Assembly (NCBI RefSeq): GCF_001517545.1
Contig: NZ_FBYA01000001.1
Location: forward strand, 924,734 to 988,733
Source: Limnohabitans sp. Rim47
GTDB lineage: Bacteria > Pseudomonadota > Gammaproteobacteria > Burkholderiales > Burkholderiaceae_C
Length of the DNA: 64,000 nt
Direction: 5' to 3'
A program made the position numbers and the translations under genes. This document shows positions 7,694 to 16,321 of this stretch, in pieces (position 1 is the stretch's first letter; every line of letters begins with the position of its first letter). A model generated the notes under the pieces. It ran no database searches. It saw only the letters and a program-made list of their open reading frames with translations, and was not told the DNA's origin.

Positions 7694-8410
7694 TCAGGGT
7701 TTAACGACTTCCAGCAGGCGGTCCAGTCCGCCTTCTTGAATGGCCACCATGGCCTGCTCACGCACCTTGGGTTTGGCGTGGTAGGCCACCGACAGACCTG
7801 CCGCACCCATCATGGGCAGGTCGTTGGCCCCGTCGCCCATGGCGATGCATTCATGCGGTGCGATGCCCAACAGCGAAGCAACTTCGAGCAAGGTGCGGCG
7901 TTTTTCTGCACCATCGCAAATGTCGCCCCAGCTTTGCATGACCAAGCCACCCGTGAGTTCGCCGCCCACGATCTCCAGTTGGTTGGAACGGGCGAAGTCG
8001 ATGTTCAAGCGGTCTTTCACGCGGTCCGCAAAAAAGGTGAAGCCACCCGACACCAGCAGCACCTTCATGCCCACTTTTTGGCAAGCGGCGATCAAATGGG
8101 CCGCACCGGGGTTGATCTGCAGGCGCTCGTTGTACACGCGCTCCATGTCGGCCAGCGTCACGCCTTTGAGCAAGGCCAGGCGGCGGCGCAAGCTTTCTCT
8201 AAAGTCGCTGATCTCGCCGCGCATGGCCGCTTCGGTGATGGCGGCCACCTCGGCCTTGCGGCCCACGGCGTCGGCGATCTCGTCGATGCACTCGATGCTG
8301 ATGAGCGTGGAGTCCATGTCAAACGCGATCAGCTTGAACTGGGACAAGGGCAGCGGGGCGGTGAAGCCTTGAATGGTGAGGCCGGGGGCGAATTCGGTGG
8401 CGGAGGTCAT
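7694..8410 (-). CDS. serB: Phosphoserine phosphatase
   Basis: A 238-residue HAD-superfamily enzyme for the last step of serine synthesis. The HAD motif I is IAFDMDSTLI, with the two catalytic Asp. The substrate-specificity Glu follows in ECIDEIAD. Motif II is LLVSGGFTFFADR, the motif III lysine is in DGAEKRRTL, and motif IV is AMGDGANDLPMM. It lacks the extra N-terminal ACT domains found in some SerB proteins. It starts 31 bp after the mfd stop on the same strand, so it probably shares the mfd transcript. Confidence 0.97.
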   Translation of the reverse strand: MTSATEFAPGLTIQGFTAPLPLSQFKLIAFDMDSTLISIECIDEIADAVGRKAEVAAITEAAMRGEISDFRESLRRRLALLKGVTLADMERVYNERLQINPGAAHLIAACQKVGMKVLLVSGGFTFFADRVKDRLNIDFARSNQLEIVGGELTGGLVMQSWGDICDGAEKRRTLLEVASLLGIAPHECIAMGDGANDLPMMGAAGLSVAYHAKPKVREQAMVAIQEGGLDRLLEVVKP

Positions 8411-8441
8411 GGGTCAGGATTATCGAAGATCTTGTTGGGGC

Positions 8442-11400
8442 TCAGGCGGCGGCTGTTTCGGTCTTGGGCTGGCCCAAACTCCGCAGCACATCCCGCACCA
8501 TCTGCGCCCGCGCCTTGGGGTCGGGCAATTCGCGTTCGATGCGGATTTTGTCGTTGCCCGCCAGCTTGATGTGTTTGTTCTTTTGGATCAAACCAATGAT
8601 GGCCATGGGGTCTACAGGTGGGTTGGGCTTGAAGGTGATCTGGATGACACCCGGCGCGGCGTCGACCTTGATGACGCCATAGGGCTGGGTCAGCACGCGC
8701 AGGCGGTGCACGTCCACCAGCGTCTGCGCTTGCGGGGGCAGCTTGCCAAAGCGGTCCACCAGTTCTTCGAGCAGGGCGTCGATCTGGTCGTTGGTTTTGG
8801 CGGTGGCCAGCTTTTTGTAAAAGGACAGGCGCAGGTGAACGTCGCCACAGTAGTCGTTGGGCAGCAGGGCGGGGGCGTGCAGGTTGATGTCGGTGGTGGC
8901 GGTCAGTGGGTTGAGCAAATCGGGCTCTTTGCCTGCTTTGAGGCTGCGCACGGCTTCGGACAGCATTTCGTTGTAGAGCTGAAAACCCACTTCGAGCATG
9001 TTGCCGCTTTGATTTTCGCCCAACACCTCGCCCGCACCACGGATCTCCAGGTCGTGCATGGCCAGATAAAAGCCGCTGCCCAGTTCTTCCATCTGCTGGA
9101 TCGCATCGAGCCGTTGGGCGGCTTGTTTGGTCAGGCCTTCGATCTCGGGCACCATCAAATAGGCATAGGCCTGGTGGTGTGATCTGCCCACGCGCCCGCG
9201 CAGTTGGTGCAGTTGGGCCAAGCCGAACTTGTCGGCGCGGCTGATGACGATGGTGTTGGCCGTGGGCACGTCGATGCCGGTCTCGATGATGGTCGAGCAC
9301 AAAAGGATGTTGTAGCGCTGGGCCACAAAGTCGCGCATCACACGCTCCAGCTCGCGCTCGGGCATCTGGCCGTGGGCCACGGCGATGCGGGCTTCGGGCA
9401 GGATTTCTTCGAGCTTTTGCTTGCGGTTTTCGATGGTCTCGACTTCGTTGTGCAAAAAGTAGCACTGGCCGCCGCGCTTGAGTTCTCGCAGCACCGCCTC
9501 GCGGATCACGCCCGTGCCTTCGTTGCGCACAAAGGTTTTGATGGCCAAGCGGCGCTGCGGCGCGGTAGCAATCACGCTCAAATCGCGCAGACCTTCGAGG
9601 GCCATGCCCATCGTGCGGGGAATCGGGGTAGCCGTCAGCGTGAGCACATCGACCTCGGCCCGCAGGCCCTTCATGGCCTCTTTGTGGCGCACGCCAAAGC
9701 GGTGTTCCTCGTCGATGATGAGCAGGCCCAGGTCGTGGAACTTGGTGGATTCGCTCAGCAGCTTGTGCGTGCCGACCACGATGTCCACCGTGCCATCGGC
9801 AATGCCTTTGAGGGCTGCGGTGACTTCTTTGCCTGACCGAAAGCGCGAGACTTCGGCCACCTTGACGGGCCATTTGGCAAAGCGGTCTTTGAGGGTTTGG
9901 AAGTGCTGCTCGGCCAGCAGGGTGGTGGGTGCCAGCAGCGCGACTTGCTTGCCACCGGTCACGGCCACAAAGGCCGCACGCAGCGCCACTTCGGTTTTGC
10001 CAAAGCCCACATCGCCACAGACCAGGCGGTCCATCGGGCGGGGGCTGATCATGTCTTGGATCACGCAGTGGATGGCGGCCTTTTGGTCGGCGGTTTCTTC
10101 AAAGCCGAAATCGTTGGCAAAGGTTTCGTAGTCTTGCGGGCTGTAGCGGAAGGGGTGGCCTTCGCGGGCTGCGCGGCGGGCGTAGATGTTGAGCAGCTCG
10201 GCGGCCGCGTCGCGCACCTGTTCGGCGGCGCGGCGTTTGGCCTTTTCCCACTGGCCGCTGCCCAGCTTGTGCATCGGCGCTTCGTCGGCGCTCACGCCCG
10301 TGTAGCGGCCAATCAGCTGCAACTGGCTCACGGGCACATACAGCGTGGCCTTGTCGGCGTATTCAAGGTGCAAAAACTCTTGCAGGGCGGGCGTGCCGTC
10401 TTCGTTTTTCTGCCCCATGTCCATGTTGACCAGGCCCCGGTAGCGGCCAATGCCGTGCGCGCTGTGTACCACCGGGTCGCCCACGTTCAGCTCGCTCAGG
10501 TCTTTTATGAGCGCTTCAACGTCGCTGACCTGTTCCTGCTTTTTTCGGCGGCGCGTGGTCGGGCCTGCAGCAAATAGTTCGGTTTCTGTGACGAGGTCTG
10601 TGTTGTGCTCGAACCAATGAAAACCGCTGACCAGTGCGGCGGTGGCCATGCCGACTTTTTCGTCACTCGCCAAAAACTCTTGCAGGCTGTCAAAGACCGG
10701 CGGCGTGAGGCCACTGGAGCGCACAAAGTCGAGCAAGCTTTCGCGGCGGCCATCGCTTTCGGCCAGGATCAGCACCCGGCTGGCGCTGCTGCGGATGTGC
10801 GCTTGCAGGCGTGACAGCGGGTCTTCGGCACCACGCACCACGGTCAGCTCGGGCAGAGGCTGGGCCATGGTGTTGTCGGGCACGTCGGCTGTACCTGAGC
10901 GCAGCGCCAGTTGCGCGTGGCCGTTGGTCAGCGTGTAGAACTGCTCGGCGCTCAAAAACAGCGCATCCGGCGGCAGCACAGGCCGCTCGGGGTCACCCTG
11001 CACCAAGCGGTAGCGGTCGCGGGTGTCTTGCCAAAAGCGCTGAAAGGCCGGTTCAAGATCGCCGTGCAGCACCACCGTGGCGACATTCGCTTGACCCACG
11101 CCAAGGTAGTCAAACACCGTGGCTGTTTCTTCAAAGAACAGCGGCAGGTAGTACTCGATGCCCGCCGTGGCCACGCCATTGCCCATGTCTTTGTAGATGC
11201 GGCTTTTGGTCGGGTCCCCTTCGAGCAGCTCGCGCCAGCGGCTGCGAAAGCGGGCACGCGCCGCTTCGTCCATCGGGAACTCGCGCCCGGGCAGCAGGCG
11301 CACTTCGGGCACGGGGTAAAGGCTGCGCTGGCTGTCGGGGTCAAAGGTGCGGATGCTGTCGATCTCGTCGTCGAACAAATCCACCCGGTAAGGCACCAGC

Positions 11401-11936
11401 GAGCCCATGGGGAACAAATCAATCAGGCCGCCGCGCACCGCGTATTCGCCGGGGCTGACCACTTGACTGACATGCGAGTAGCCCGCCAGCGTGAGCTGGG
11501 CCTTGAGCTGGGCTTCGTCGAGCTTTTGCTTGACCTTGAACTCGAAGGTATAGCCCGCCAAAAAGGACGGCGGAGCCAGACGGTACAGCGCCGTGGTGGC
11601 GGGCACCAGCACCACGTCGGCACTCTCGGCGTGGTTGCGTTGCTTGATGCGCCAGAGCGTGGCCAGGCGCTCGCTGATCAGGTCCTGGTGAGGCGAGAAG
11701 GTGTCATAAGGCAGGGTTTCCCAGTCCGGAAACATCACACAGCGCAGGTCGGGTGCAAAAAACACCAACTCGTCCATCAGGCGCTGGGCATCAGCGGCAT
11801 CGCTGGTGACGATGGCGGTCAGCTTGCCGGCCTTCTTCTCGCGCTCGGCCAGCTGAGCCAGCAGTACAGCGTCTGCCGATCCGACGGGGCGGGGCAGGGT
11901 GAATCGTTTGCCGATGGTGAGGCTGGGCAGTTGCAT
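8442..11936 (-). CDS. mfd: Transcription-repair coupling factor Mfd
   Basis: A 1164-residue protein, close to the family's usual length. It pushes stalled RNA polymerase off damaged DNA and recruits UvrA. The N-terminal third is UvrB-like (MFPDWETLPYD, with GEYAVRGGLIDLFP further on). The RNA-polymerase-interacting domain includes GDPVVHSAHGIGRYRGL. The RecG-like translocase has Walker A GDVGFGKTEVALRAA, Walker B LLIIDEEHRFGV, motif III LTATPIPRTM and motif VI QLRGRVGRS. The C-terminal domain follows. The start MQLPSLTIG was preferred to a TTG eleven codons earlier, because that TTG lies inside a terminator-like T-run. A strong hairpin stands just upstream in the leader. Confidence 0.97.
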   Translation of the reverse strand: MQLPSLTIGKRFTLPRPVGSADAVLLAQLAEREKKAGKLTAIVTSDAADAQRLMDELVFFAPDLRCVMFPDWETLPYDTFSPHQDLISERLATLWRIKQRNHAESADVVLVPATTALYRLAPPSFLAGYTFEFKVKQKLDEAQLKAQLTLAGYSHVSQVVSPGEYAVRGGLIDLFPMGSLVPYRVDLFDDEIDSIRTFDPDSQRSLYPVPEVRLLPGREFPMDEAARARFRSRWRELLEGDPTKSRIYKDMGNGVATAGIEYYLPLFFEETATVFDYLGVGQANVATVVLHGDLEPAFQRFWQDTRDRYRLVQGDPERPVLPPDALFLSAEQFYTLTNGHAQLALRSGTADVPDNTMAQPLPELTVVRGAEDPLSRLQAHIRSSASRVLILAESDGRRESLLDFVRSSGLTPPVFDSLQEFLASDEKVGMATAALVSGFHWFEHNTDLVTETELFAAGPTTRRRKKQEQVSDVEALIKDLSELNVGDPVVHSAHGIGRYRGLVNMDMGQKNEDGTPALQEFLHLEYADKATLYVPVSQLQLIGRYTGVSADEAPMHKLGSGQWEKAKRRAAEQVRDAAAELLNIYARRAAREGHPFRYSPQDYETFANDFGFEETADQKAAIHCVIQDMISPRPMDRLVCGDVGFGKTEVALRAAFVAVTGGKQVALLAPTTLLAEQHFQTLKDRFAKWPVKVAEVSRFRSGKEVTAALKGIADGTVDIVVGTHKLLSESTKFHDLGLLIIDEEHRFGVRHKEAMKGLRAEVDVLTLTATPIPRTMGMALEGLRDLSVIATAPQRRLAIKTFVRNEGTGVIREAVLRELKRGGQCYFLHNEVETIENRKQKLEEILPEARIAVAHGQMPERELERVMRDFVAQRYNILLCSTIIETGIDVPTANTIVISRADKFGLAQLHQLRGRVGRSHHQAYAYLMVPEIEGLTKQAAQRLDAIQQMEELGSGFYLAMHDLEIRGAGEVLGENQSGNMLEVGFQLYNEMLSEAVRSLKAGKEPDLLNPLTATTDINLHAPALLPNDYCGDVHLRLSFYKKLATAKTNDQIDALLEELVDRFGKLPPQAQTLVDVHRLRVLTQPYGVIKVDAAPGVIQITFKPNPPVDPMAIIGLIQKNKHIKLAGNDKIRIERELPDPKARAQMVRDVLRSLGQPKTETAAA

Positions 11937-11959
11937 GGTGGCGATGGGCAATGGCGGAG

Positions 11960-11998
11960 AAAAAAGCAAAACACCCCCCGCCGGGATGGAGGGGGGTG
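11960..11998 (-). terminator. Terminator-like hairpin in the mfd leader
   Basis: On the minus strand an 8 bp G/C stem (CACCCCCC / GGGGGGTG; arms 11991-11998 and 11972-11979) with an 11-base loop is followed by TTTTGCTTTTTT. This is the form of an intrinsic terminator. It points leftward and sits only 24 bp before the mfd start codon. No leftward gene lies upstream for it to end, because ispD runs the other way. It could attenuate mfd transcription, or the mfd promoter could lie downstream of it. Confidence 0.65.
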
Positions 11999-12111
11999 GA
12001 AATAATCAGCAGACATCGTCATTGTAGAAGCGAGACCCGAGAGCCCCCTTGCTGGCCGTGGGCATGGGTGCAAGCTTCGGACGCCGAGGTGACCTCCTAC
12101 AATTCAAGCCC

Positions 12112-12834
12112 ATGTCCAAGACTTCTGCCTCCTGTTTCCATACTTTGGTGCCTTGTGCGGGCACGGGCAGCCGTGCCGGCACCGCAAGCCCTAAGCAATA
12201 CCAAGATGTGGCGGGCCAACCCATGATCATGCACACGGTGCAGTCCTTGGCCCAGGTGCCGCAATTGACGAGTGGCTGGGTGATTTTGTCGCCGGTCGAT
12301 GATTTCAGCTGGCCCGAGCTGGATTGGCCCAGCCATTTTCGGCGTGTGCCTTGTGGTGGTGCCAGTCGAGCCCAAAGTGTGTTCAATGGCTTGCAGGCCA
12401 TGCGCCAAGCCGGGGTGCCCGACAGCGACTGGGTGTTGGTGCACGATGCGGCGCGTTGCCTGATCACGCCCGAGGCAGTGTCGCAACTCATCGAGGCCTG
12501 CCGGAATGACGCCGTGGGCGGTTTGTTGGCATTGCCGCTGCCCGACACTTTGAAGTCACACGCACTCGACGAGCAGGGCGCACGGGTGGCCAGCACAGTG
12601 CCTCGTGCCGACAAATGGTTGGCCCAAACGCCCCAGATGTTCCGTTTGGGCGCTTTGCACGAGGCTTTGGCCAGCGTGTCGGCCAGCGGTTTTGAAGGCA
12701 TTACCGATGAGTCCAGCGCGATGGAGCGCCTTGGATTGTCTCCGCGCTTGGTGCCAGGTTCGGCCCAAAATTTGAAAGTCACTTACCCGGCAGATTTTGC
12801 GTTTGCCGAGGCAGTCCTGAAAGGCAAAGCATGA
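12112..12834 (+). CDS. ispD: 2-C-methyl-D-erythritol 4-phosphate cytidylyltransferase
   Basis: A 240-residue enzyme of the MEP isoprenoid pathway that joins CMP to methylerythritol phosphate. The nucleotide-binding start reads VPCAGTGSRAG, with the family's conserved Gly and Arg, followed by PKQY with the conserved Lys. Further family motifs are GGASRAQSVFNGL and WVLVHDAARCL. The ATG at 12112 leaves the nucleotide loop about 13 residues in, as is usual. It is divergent from mfd across 175 bp, which must hold both promoters. Its end overlaps the ispF start by 4 bp, a common ispD-ispF arrangement. Confidence 0.96.
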   Translation: MSKTSASCFHTLVPCAGTGSRAGTASPKQYQDVAGQPMIMHTVQSLAQVPQLTSGWVILSPVDDFSWPELDWPSHFRRVPCGGASRAQSVFNGLQAMRQAGVPDSDWVLVHDAARCLITPEAVSQLIEACRNDAVGGLLALPLPDTLKSHALDEQGARVASTVPRADKWLAQTPQMFRLGALHEALASVSASGFEGITDESSAMERLGLSPRLVPGSAQNLKVTYPADFAFAEAVLKGKA

Positions 12835-13310
12835 ATATCCGCATTGGCGAAGGCTGGGACGTGCACGCCCTGGTGCCCGGTCGCAAGTTGATTTTGGGCG
12901 GCGTGGAGATTGCCCACACGGTGGGTTTGCTGGGCCATTCAGATGCCGATGTGCTGCTGCACGCCATCACCGACGCGGTGTTGGGGGCAGCGGGTTTGGG
13001 CGACATTGGGCGGCATTTTCCGGACACCGACGCGCAATTCAAAGGGGCAGACTCGTCTGTGCTGCTGGCAGAGGCCGTGCGCAGAGTCCGGGCCCAAGGC
13101 TGGGAACTGGTGAATGTGGACAGCACCATCGTGGCCCAGGCACCCAAGCTGGCCCCGCACATGACCGCCATCAACTCAGGGGTGGCCAAGGCCTTGGGCG
13201 TACAAGCCGATCAGGTGAATGTGAAGGCCAAAACGGCCGAGAAATTGGGGCCAGTGGGCATGGGCCAAAGCATGGAGGCGCGTGCGGTCGTGCTGCTGAA
13301 GAAGGTTTAA
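12831..13310 (+). CDS. ispF: 2-C-methyl-D-erythritol 2,4-cyclodiphosphate synthase
   Basis: A 159-residue enzyme that forms the cyclic diphosphate in the MEP pathway, a homotrimer in known cases. The zinc and substrate residues are seen in GWDVHAL (Asp and His) and in LGHSDADVLLHAITDA. Near the end it has VNVKAKTAEKLG, the substrate-holding loop of the family. Start and stop overlap with ispD (ATGA) implies translational coupling. It ends 22 bp before the convergent end of the EnvZ-like gene. Confidence 0.97.
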   Translation: MNIRIGEGWDVHALVPGRKLILGGVEIAHTVGLLGHSDADVLLHAITDAVLGAAGLGDIGRHFPDTDAQFKGADSSVLLAEAVRRVRAQGWELVNVDSTIVAQAPKLAPHMTAINSGVAKALGVQADQVNVKAKTAEKLGPVGMGQSMEARAVVLLKKV

Positions 13311-13332
13311 GCGGCCGAATGAATGAGGCGCT

Positions 13333-14718
13333 TCACGCCTCGCTTTGTGCCTGTCGGAATTTCATCAGCGCCATCAAACCACCCGCGCTGTTGTTGAACA
13401 CCGAAAATGTGCCGCCCATGCGCTGCACCGAGCGCTCCACAATCGCCAGACCCAAGCCGGAGCCGGTGGCCGATGTTCTGGCGGCATCACCCCGAAAAAA
13501 CGGTTGCGTCAGGTTTTTCAAGGTTTCTTCGGACACGCCGGGCCCTTGGTCGCGCACGCGCAACAAGACCCAACCTTCGTGCACCCGGGCCACGACCTCG
13601 ACCCGTGTCACGCCGTCGCTGGGGCTTTGGCCATAGCGGCGGGCATTTTCCAACAGGTTAGAGAGCACACGCACCAACTCAACTTGCTCGGCTTTGACTT
13701 GCAGGTCTTCGGCCACATCCACATTGATTTCAAAACGCGGGTTGTTGCGCCAAGGCGCAATACTGCGGCTGATCACGCCAGACAACAGCACAGGCCCCAA
13801 GTCGGTGGGCTCGGGCCGTGCGTAGTCGAGAAATTTGTCGATGATGTCGTCAAGCTGGGCAATGTCCGCCGCCATCAAATCACGGGTTTCAAGGTCGGCA
13901 ACGCTCAACTCGGTCTCTAGCCGCAAGCGGGCCAGGGGTGTGCGCAGATCGTGCGAAATGCCTGCCAACATCAAGGCTCTCTCTTGCTCGATCTTGGCCA
14001 AGCGCTCGGCCATCCGGTTGAAGCCGATGTTGACCTCGCGAATCTCGCTGGTGGCCGCATCTTCGTCCAGTGTCGAAGTGTTGAAATGCCCTTCGCGAAC
14101 TTGGCTGGCGGCAAACGACAGGCGCTTGAGCGGGCGGTTGATCAGCCCGGCCATCATGGCGGCCCCGGCCAAAGAAAGCGCCAAAGTGACGCCCAACCAA
14201 GTCAACCAAGCTGAGCCCCCCAAGGGTTGCAGACGCTCAGGGTCCATTTGCAGCCAATAACTGTCCTGCTCGATCTTGAAGCCCACCCACAACCCGTATG
14301 TGTCGTTCACGCTGGAAGCGATCACGGTGCCAGGCCCCAGGCGTTTGACCATCTCCTCGACCAATCGGTTTTCCATGCCAGATGCCCCAAAGGGGACAAT
14401 GCGGTCGCCGGGTTCGCGTGTTTGGATGCTGACGGATTCTTCATCGGCCAGCATTTTGAGCAAAGACACTCGGGCGATGGCGTCGGTGTGCATCAGCGCA
14501 GTTTTGGTCAAATTGACCACGGTGGCTATTTGGTGCGCATTGCGCAAAATGCGAGGTTCGTACTCTTGAGTGCGGAACATCTGCAGCCAAGCCAGGCTGC
14601 TGCAAAAGATCAACAAACCGAGCAAAAAGAAGGTACGCCAAAACAGGCTCAGCTTGAGCCTGCGAGCCGGTTTCTCGACTTCTTCGCTGTCGTTTGTGGC
14701 GTTATCAGGCGCGTTCAC
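13333..14718 (-). CDS. EnvZ/RisS-like sensor histidine kinase
   Basis: A 461-residue inner-membrane sensor. The first membrane segment is at about residues 25-47 (LFWRTFFLLGLLIF). A periplasmic region of about 120 residues follows, then a second segment, WLTWLGVTLALSLAGAAMM, and a HAMP linker. The phospho-acceptor His is in GISHDLRTPLARL. ATP-binding motifs are LSNLLENARRYG (N box), RDQGPGV (G1) and GSGLGLAIV (G2). It overlaps the stop of the OmpR-like regulator by 4 bp, so the two form a pair. The family senses envelope or osmotic conditions; in Bordetella the matching pair is RisA/RisS. The signal here is unknown. Confidence 0.93.
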   Translation of the reverse strand: MNAPDNATNDSEEVEKPARRLKLSLFWRTFFLLGLLIFCSSLAWLQMFRTQEYEPRILRNAHQIATVVNLTKTALMHTDAIARVSLLKMLADEESVSIQTREPGDRIVPFGASGMENRLVEEMVKRLGPGTVIASSVNDTYGLWVGFKIEQDSYWLQMDPERLQPLGGSAWLTWLGVTLALSLAGAAMMAGLINRPLKRLSFAASQVREGHFNTSTLDEDAATSEIREVNIGFNRMAERLAKIEQERALMLAGISHDLRTPLARLRLETELSVADLETRDLMAADIAQLDDIIDKFLDYARPEPTDLGPVLLSGVISRSIAPWRNNPRFEINVDVAEDLQVKAEQVELVRVLSNLLENARRYGQSPSDGVTRVEVVARVHEGWVLLRVRDQGPGVSEETLKNLTQPFFRGDAARTSATGSGLGLAIVERSVQRMGGTFSVFNNSAGGLMALMKFRQAQSEA

Positions 14719-15446
14719 GGCTGCCCATCAGGGATAAATACATAGCCCACACCCCAGACGGTTTGGATGATTTTGGGGGTGGCAGGGTCGACCTCGATCA
14801 TTTTTCTCAAGCGTGAGATTTGCACGTCCAGACTGCGGTCAAACGGCTCGAATTCACGGCCTCGCGCCAATTGCGCCAATTTGTCACGCGTCAGGGGTTG
14901 TTTGGGGTGTCTGGCCAAGGCCTTGAGCATGGCAAATTCGCCCGTGGTCAATGGCATGTCCTGCCCGTTTTTGGAAAATGCACGCGTTCCCAAATCGAGT
15001 GAAAACGCGCCGAACACGATGACTTCGTGGTCACCCGATGAGGGCGCGCCGGGTACTTCGCTTTGGGGTCTTCGCCGCAGGACCGCATGAATGCGGGCCA
15101 ACAGTTCACGCGGATTGAAGGGTTTGCCCAGGTAATCGTCCGCACCGATTTCCAGGCCCGTGATGCGGTCCACATCTTCAACCTTGGCGGTCAACATGAT
15201 GACGGGCGTTTTGACACCCGCAGCACGCAGGCGACGGCAAATACTCAAGCCATCTTCACCAGGCAGCATCAGATCGAGCACGATGAGGTTGATGGTTTCG
15301 CGTTGCAAGATGCGGTCCAGCGCACGGCCGTCTTCGGCCAGCAACACGTCAAAACCTTCTTGCGACAGAAAGCGGCGCAACAAGTCGCGAATGCGAGCGT
15401 CATCGTCAACGATGACGATTTTGTCCAAGCGTGGGGATGTGCTCAT
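14715..15446 (-). CDS. ompR: OmpR/RisA-like response regulator
   Basis: A 243-residue regulator. The receiver domain has the acidic pocket IVIVDDDARIRD, the phospho-acceptor Asp in NLIVLDLMLPGEDG, the Thr/Ser position in PVIMLTA, and the Lys in GADDYLGKPFNPREL. The C-terminal winged-helix DNA-binding domain includes LTTGEFAMLKAL and ends with VWGVGYVFIPDG. It overlaps its kinase by 4 bp. Its start lies only 4 bp after the stop of the 3-hydroxybutyrate dehydrogenase gene, so it is probably read on the same transcript as that gene. Confidence 0.94.
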   Translation of the reverse strand: MSTSPRLDKIVIVDDDARIRDLLRRFLSQEGFDVLLAEDGRALDRILQRETINLIVLDLMLPGEDGLSICRRLRAAGVKTPVIMLTAKVEDVDRITGLEIGADDYLGKPFNPRELLARIHAVLRRRPQSEVPGAPSSGDHEVIVFGAFSLDLGTRAFSKNGQDMPLTTGEFAMLKALARHPKQPLTRDKLAQLARGREFEPFDRSLDVQISRLRKMIEVDPATPKIIQTVWGVGYVFIPDGQP

Positions 15447-15450
15447 GGGT

Positions 15451-16221
15451 TTACTGAGCGGTCCAGCCGCCGTCCATGTTCCAGGCCGCGCCGCGCACGT
15501 TATTGCCTGCGGGTGAACAGAAGAACACAGCCAAGTCGCCCAGCTCTTCGGGGGTGGTGAACTGCATGGAAGGCTCTTTCTCTTGCAACAACACTTTTTT
15601 GGCTTCTTCGTTGGACAAGCCCATGGCTGCGGCCTTGGCGTCCACCTGTTTTTGCACCAGCGGCGTCAACACCCAGCCGGGGCAAATGGCGTTGCAGGTC
15701 ACGCCCGTGGTGGCGTTCTCAAGGGCGGTGACTTTGGTCAGGCCGACCACGCCATGCTTGGCGGCAACATAAGCCGACTTTTCTGCCGAACCCACCAAGC
15801 CATGAATGGATGCCACGTTGATGATGCGGCCCCAGTTAGATGCTTTCATGGCGGGCAGTGCCAGACGTGTGGCATGAAATGCACTGGTCAGGTTGATCGC
15901 CATGATTGCGTCCCAGCGTTCAACCGGAAAGTCTTCAATCCTGGCCACATGCTGGATGCCCGCGTTGTTGACCAAAATGTCGACGCGCCCGAAGGTGTCA
16001 GCGGCAAACTTCATCATGGCTTCAATCTCGCTGGCTTTGCTCATGTCGGCACCGTGATAAGCCACTTTGACACCCAGTGCCGCAATCTCGGCTTTGGGGC
16101 CCTCAGAGTCGCCAAAGCCATTCAAAACGATGTTGGCGCCTTGACGCGCCAAGGACTTGGCGATGCCCAGTCCGATACCACTGGTTGAGCCGGTGACCAG
16201 CGCTGTTTTACCTTGCAACAT
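15451..16221 (-). CDS. 3-hydroxybutyrate dehydrogenase (SDR family)
   Basis: A 256-residue short-chain dehydrogenase matching the D-3-hydroxybutyrate dehydrogenases, which interconvert 3-hydroxybutyrate and acetoacetate with NAD in polyhydroxybutyrate turnover. The cofactor loop is TGSTSGIGLGIA and the NNAG motif is LVNNAGIQHVA. The catalytic Ser is in NVASIHGLVGS and Tyr-x3-Lys in SAYVAAKHG. The family pattern NAICPGWVLTPLVQKQ is present, and the end reads GAAWNMDGGWTAQ. The ATG at 16221 was preferred to a GTG three codons upstream because TGGAG lies 8 bases before it. It sits 4 bp upstream of the ompR-like gene. Confidence 0.92.
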   Translation of the reverse strand: MLQGKTALVTGSTSGIGLGIAKSLARQGANIVLNGFGDSEGPKAEIAALGVKVAYHGADMSKASEIEAMMKFAADTFGRVDILVNNAGIQHVARIEDFPVERWDAIMAINLTSAFHATRLALPAMKASNWGRIINVASIHGLVGSAEKSAYVAAKHGVVGLTKVTALENATTGVTCNAICPGWVLTPLVQKQVDAKAAAMGLSNEEAKKVLLQEKEPSMQFTTPEELGDLAVFFCSPAGNNVRGAAWNMDGGWTAQ

Positions 16222-16321
16222 GATTTCCACTCCAGAGATGAATTAGGATGTTCAAAAGTCCATTATGGCGCTGCAAAAGCTTGGTTTTTGCGGAGCAGCG
16301 CCCAGATTGTTTCCGAATGTC

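Noticed and set aside
13325..13341. GAGGCG...CGCCTC hairpin between ispF and the EnvZ-like gene as a terminator
   Set aside because: The stem is only 6 bp, has no T-run and overlaps the kinase stop.
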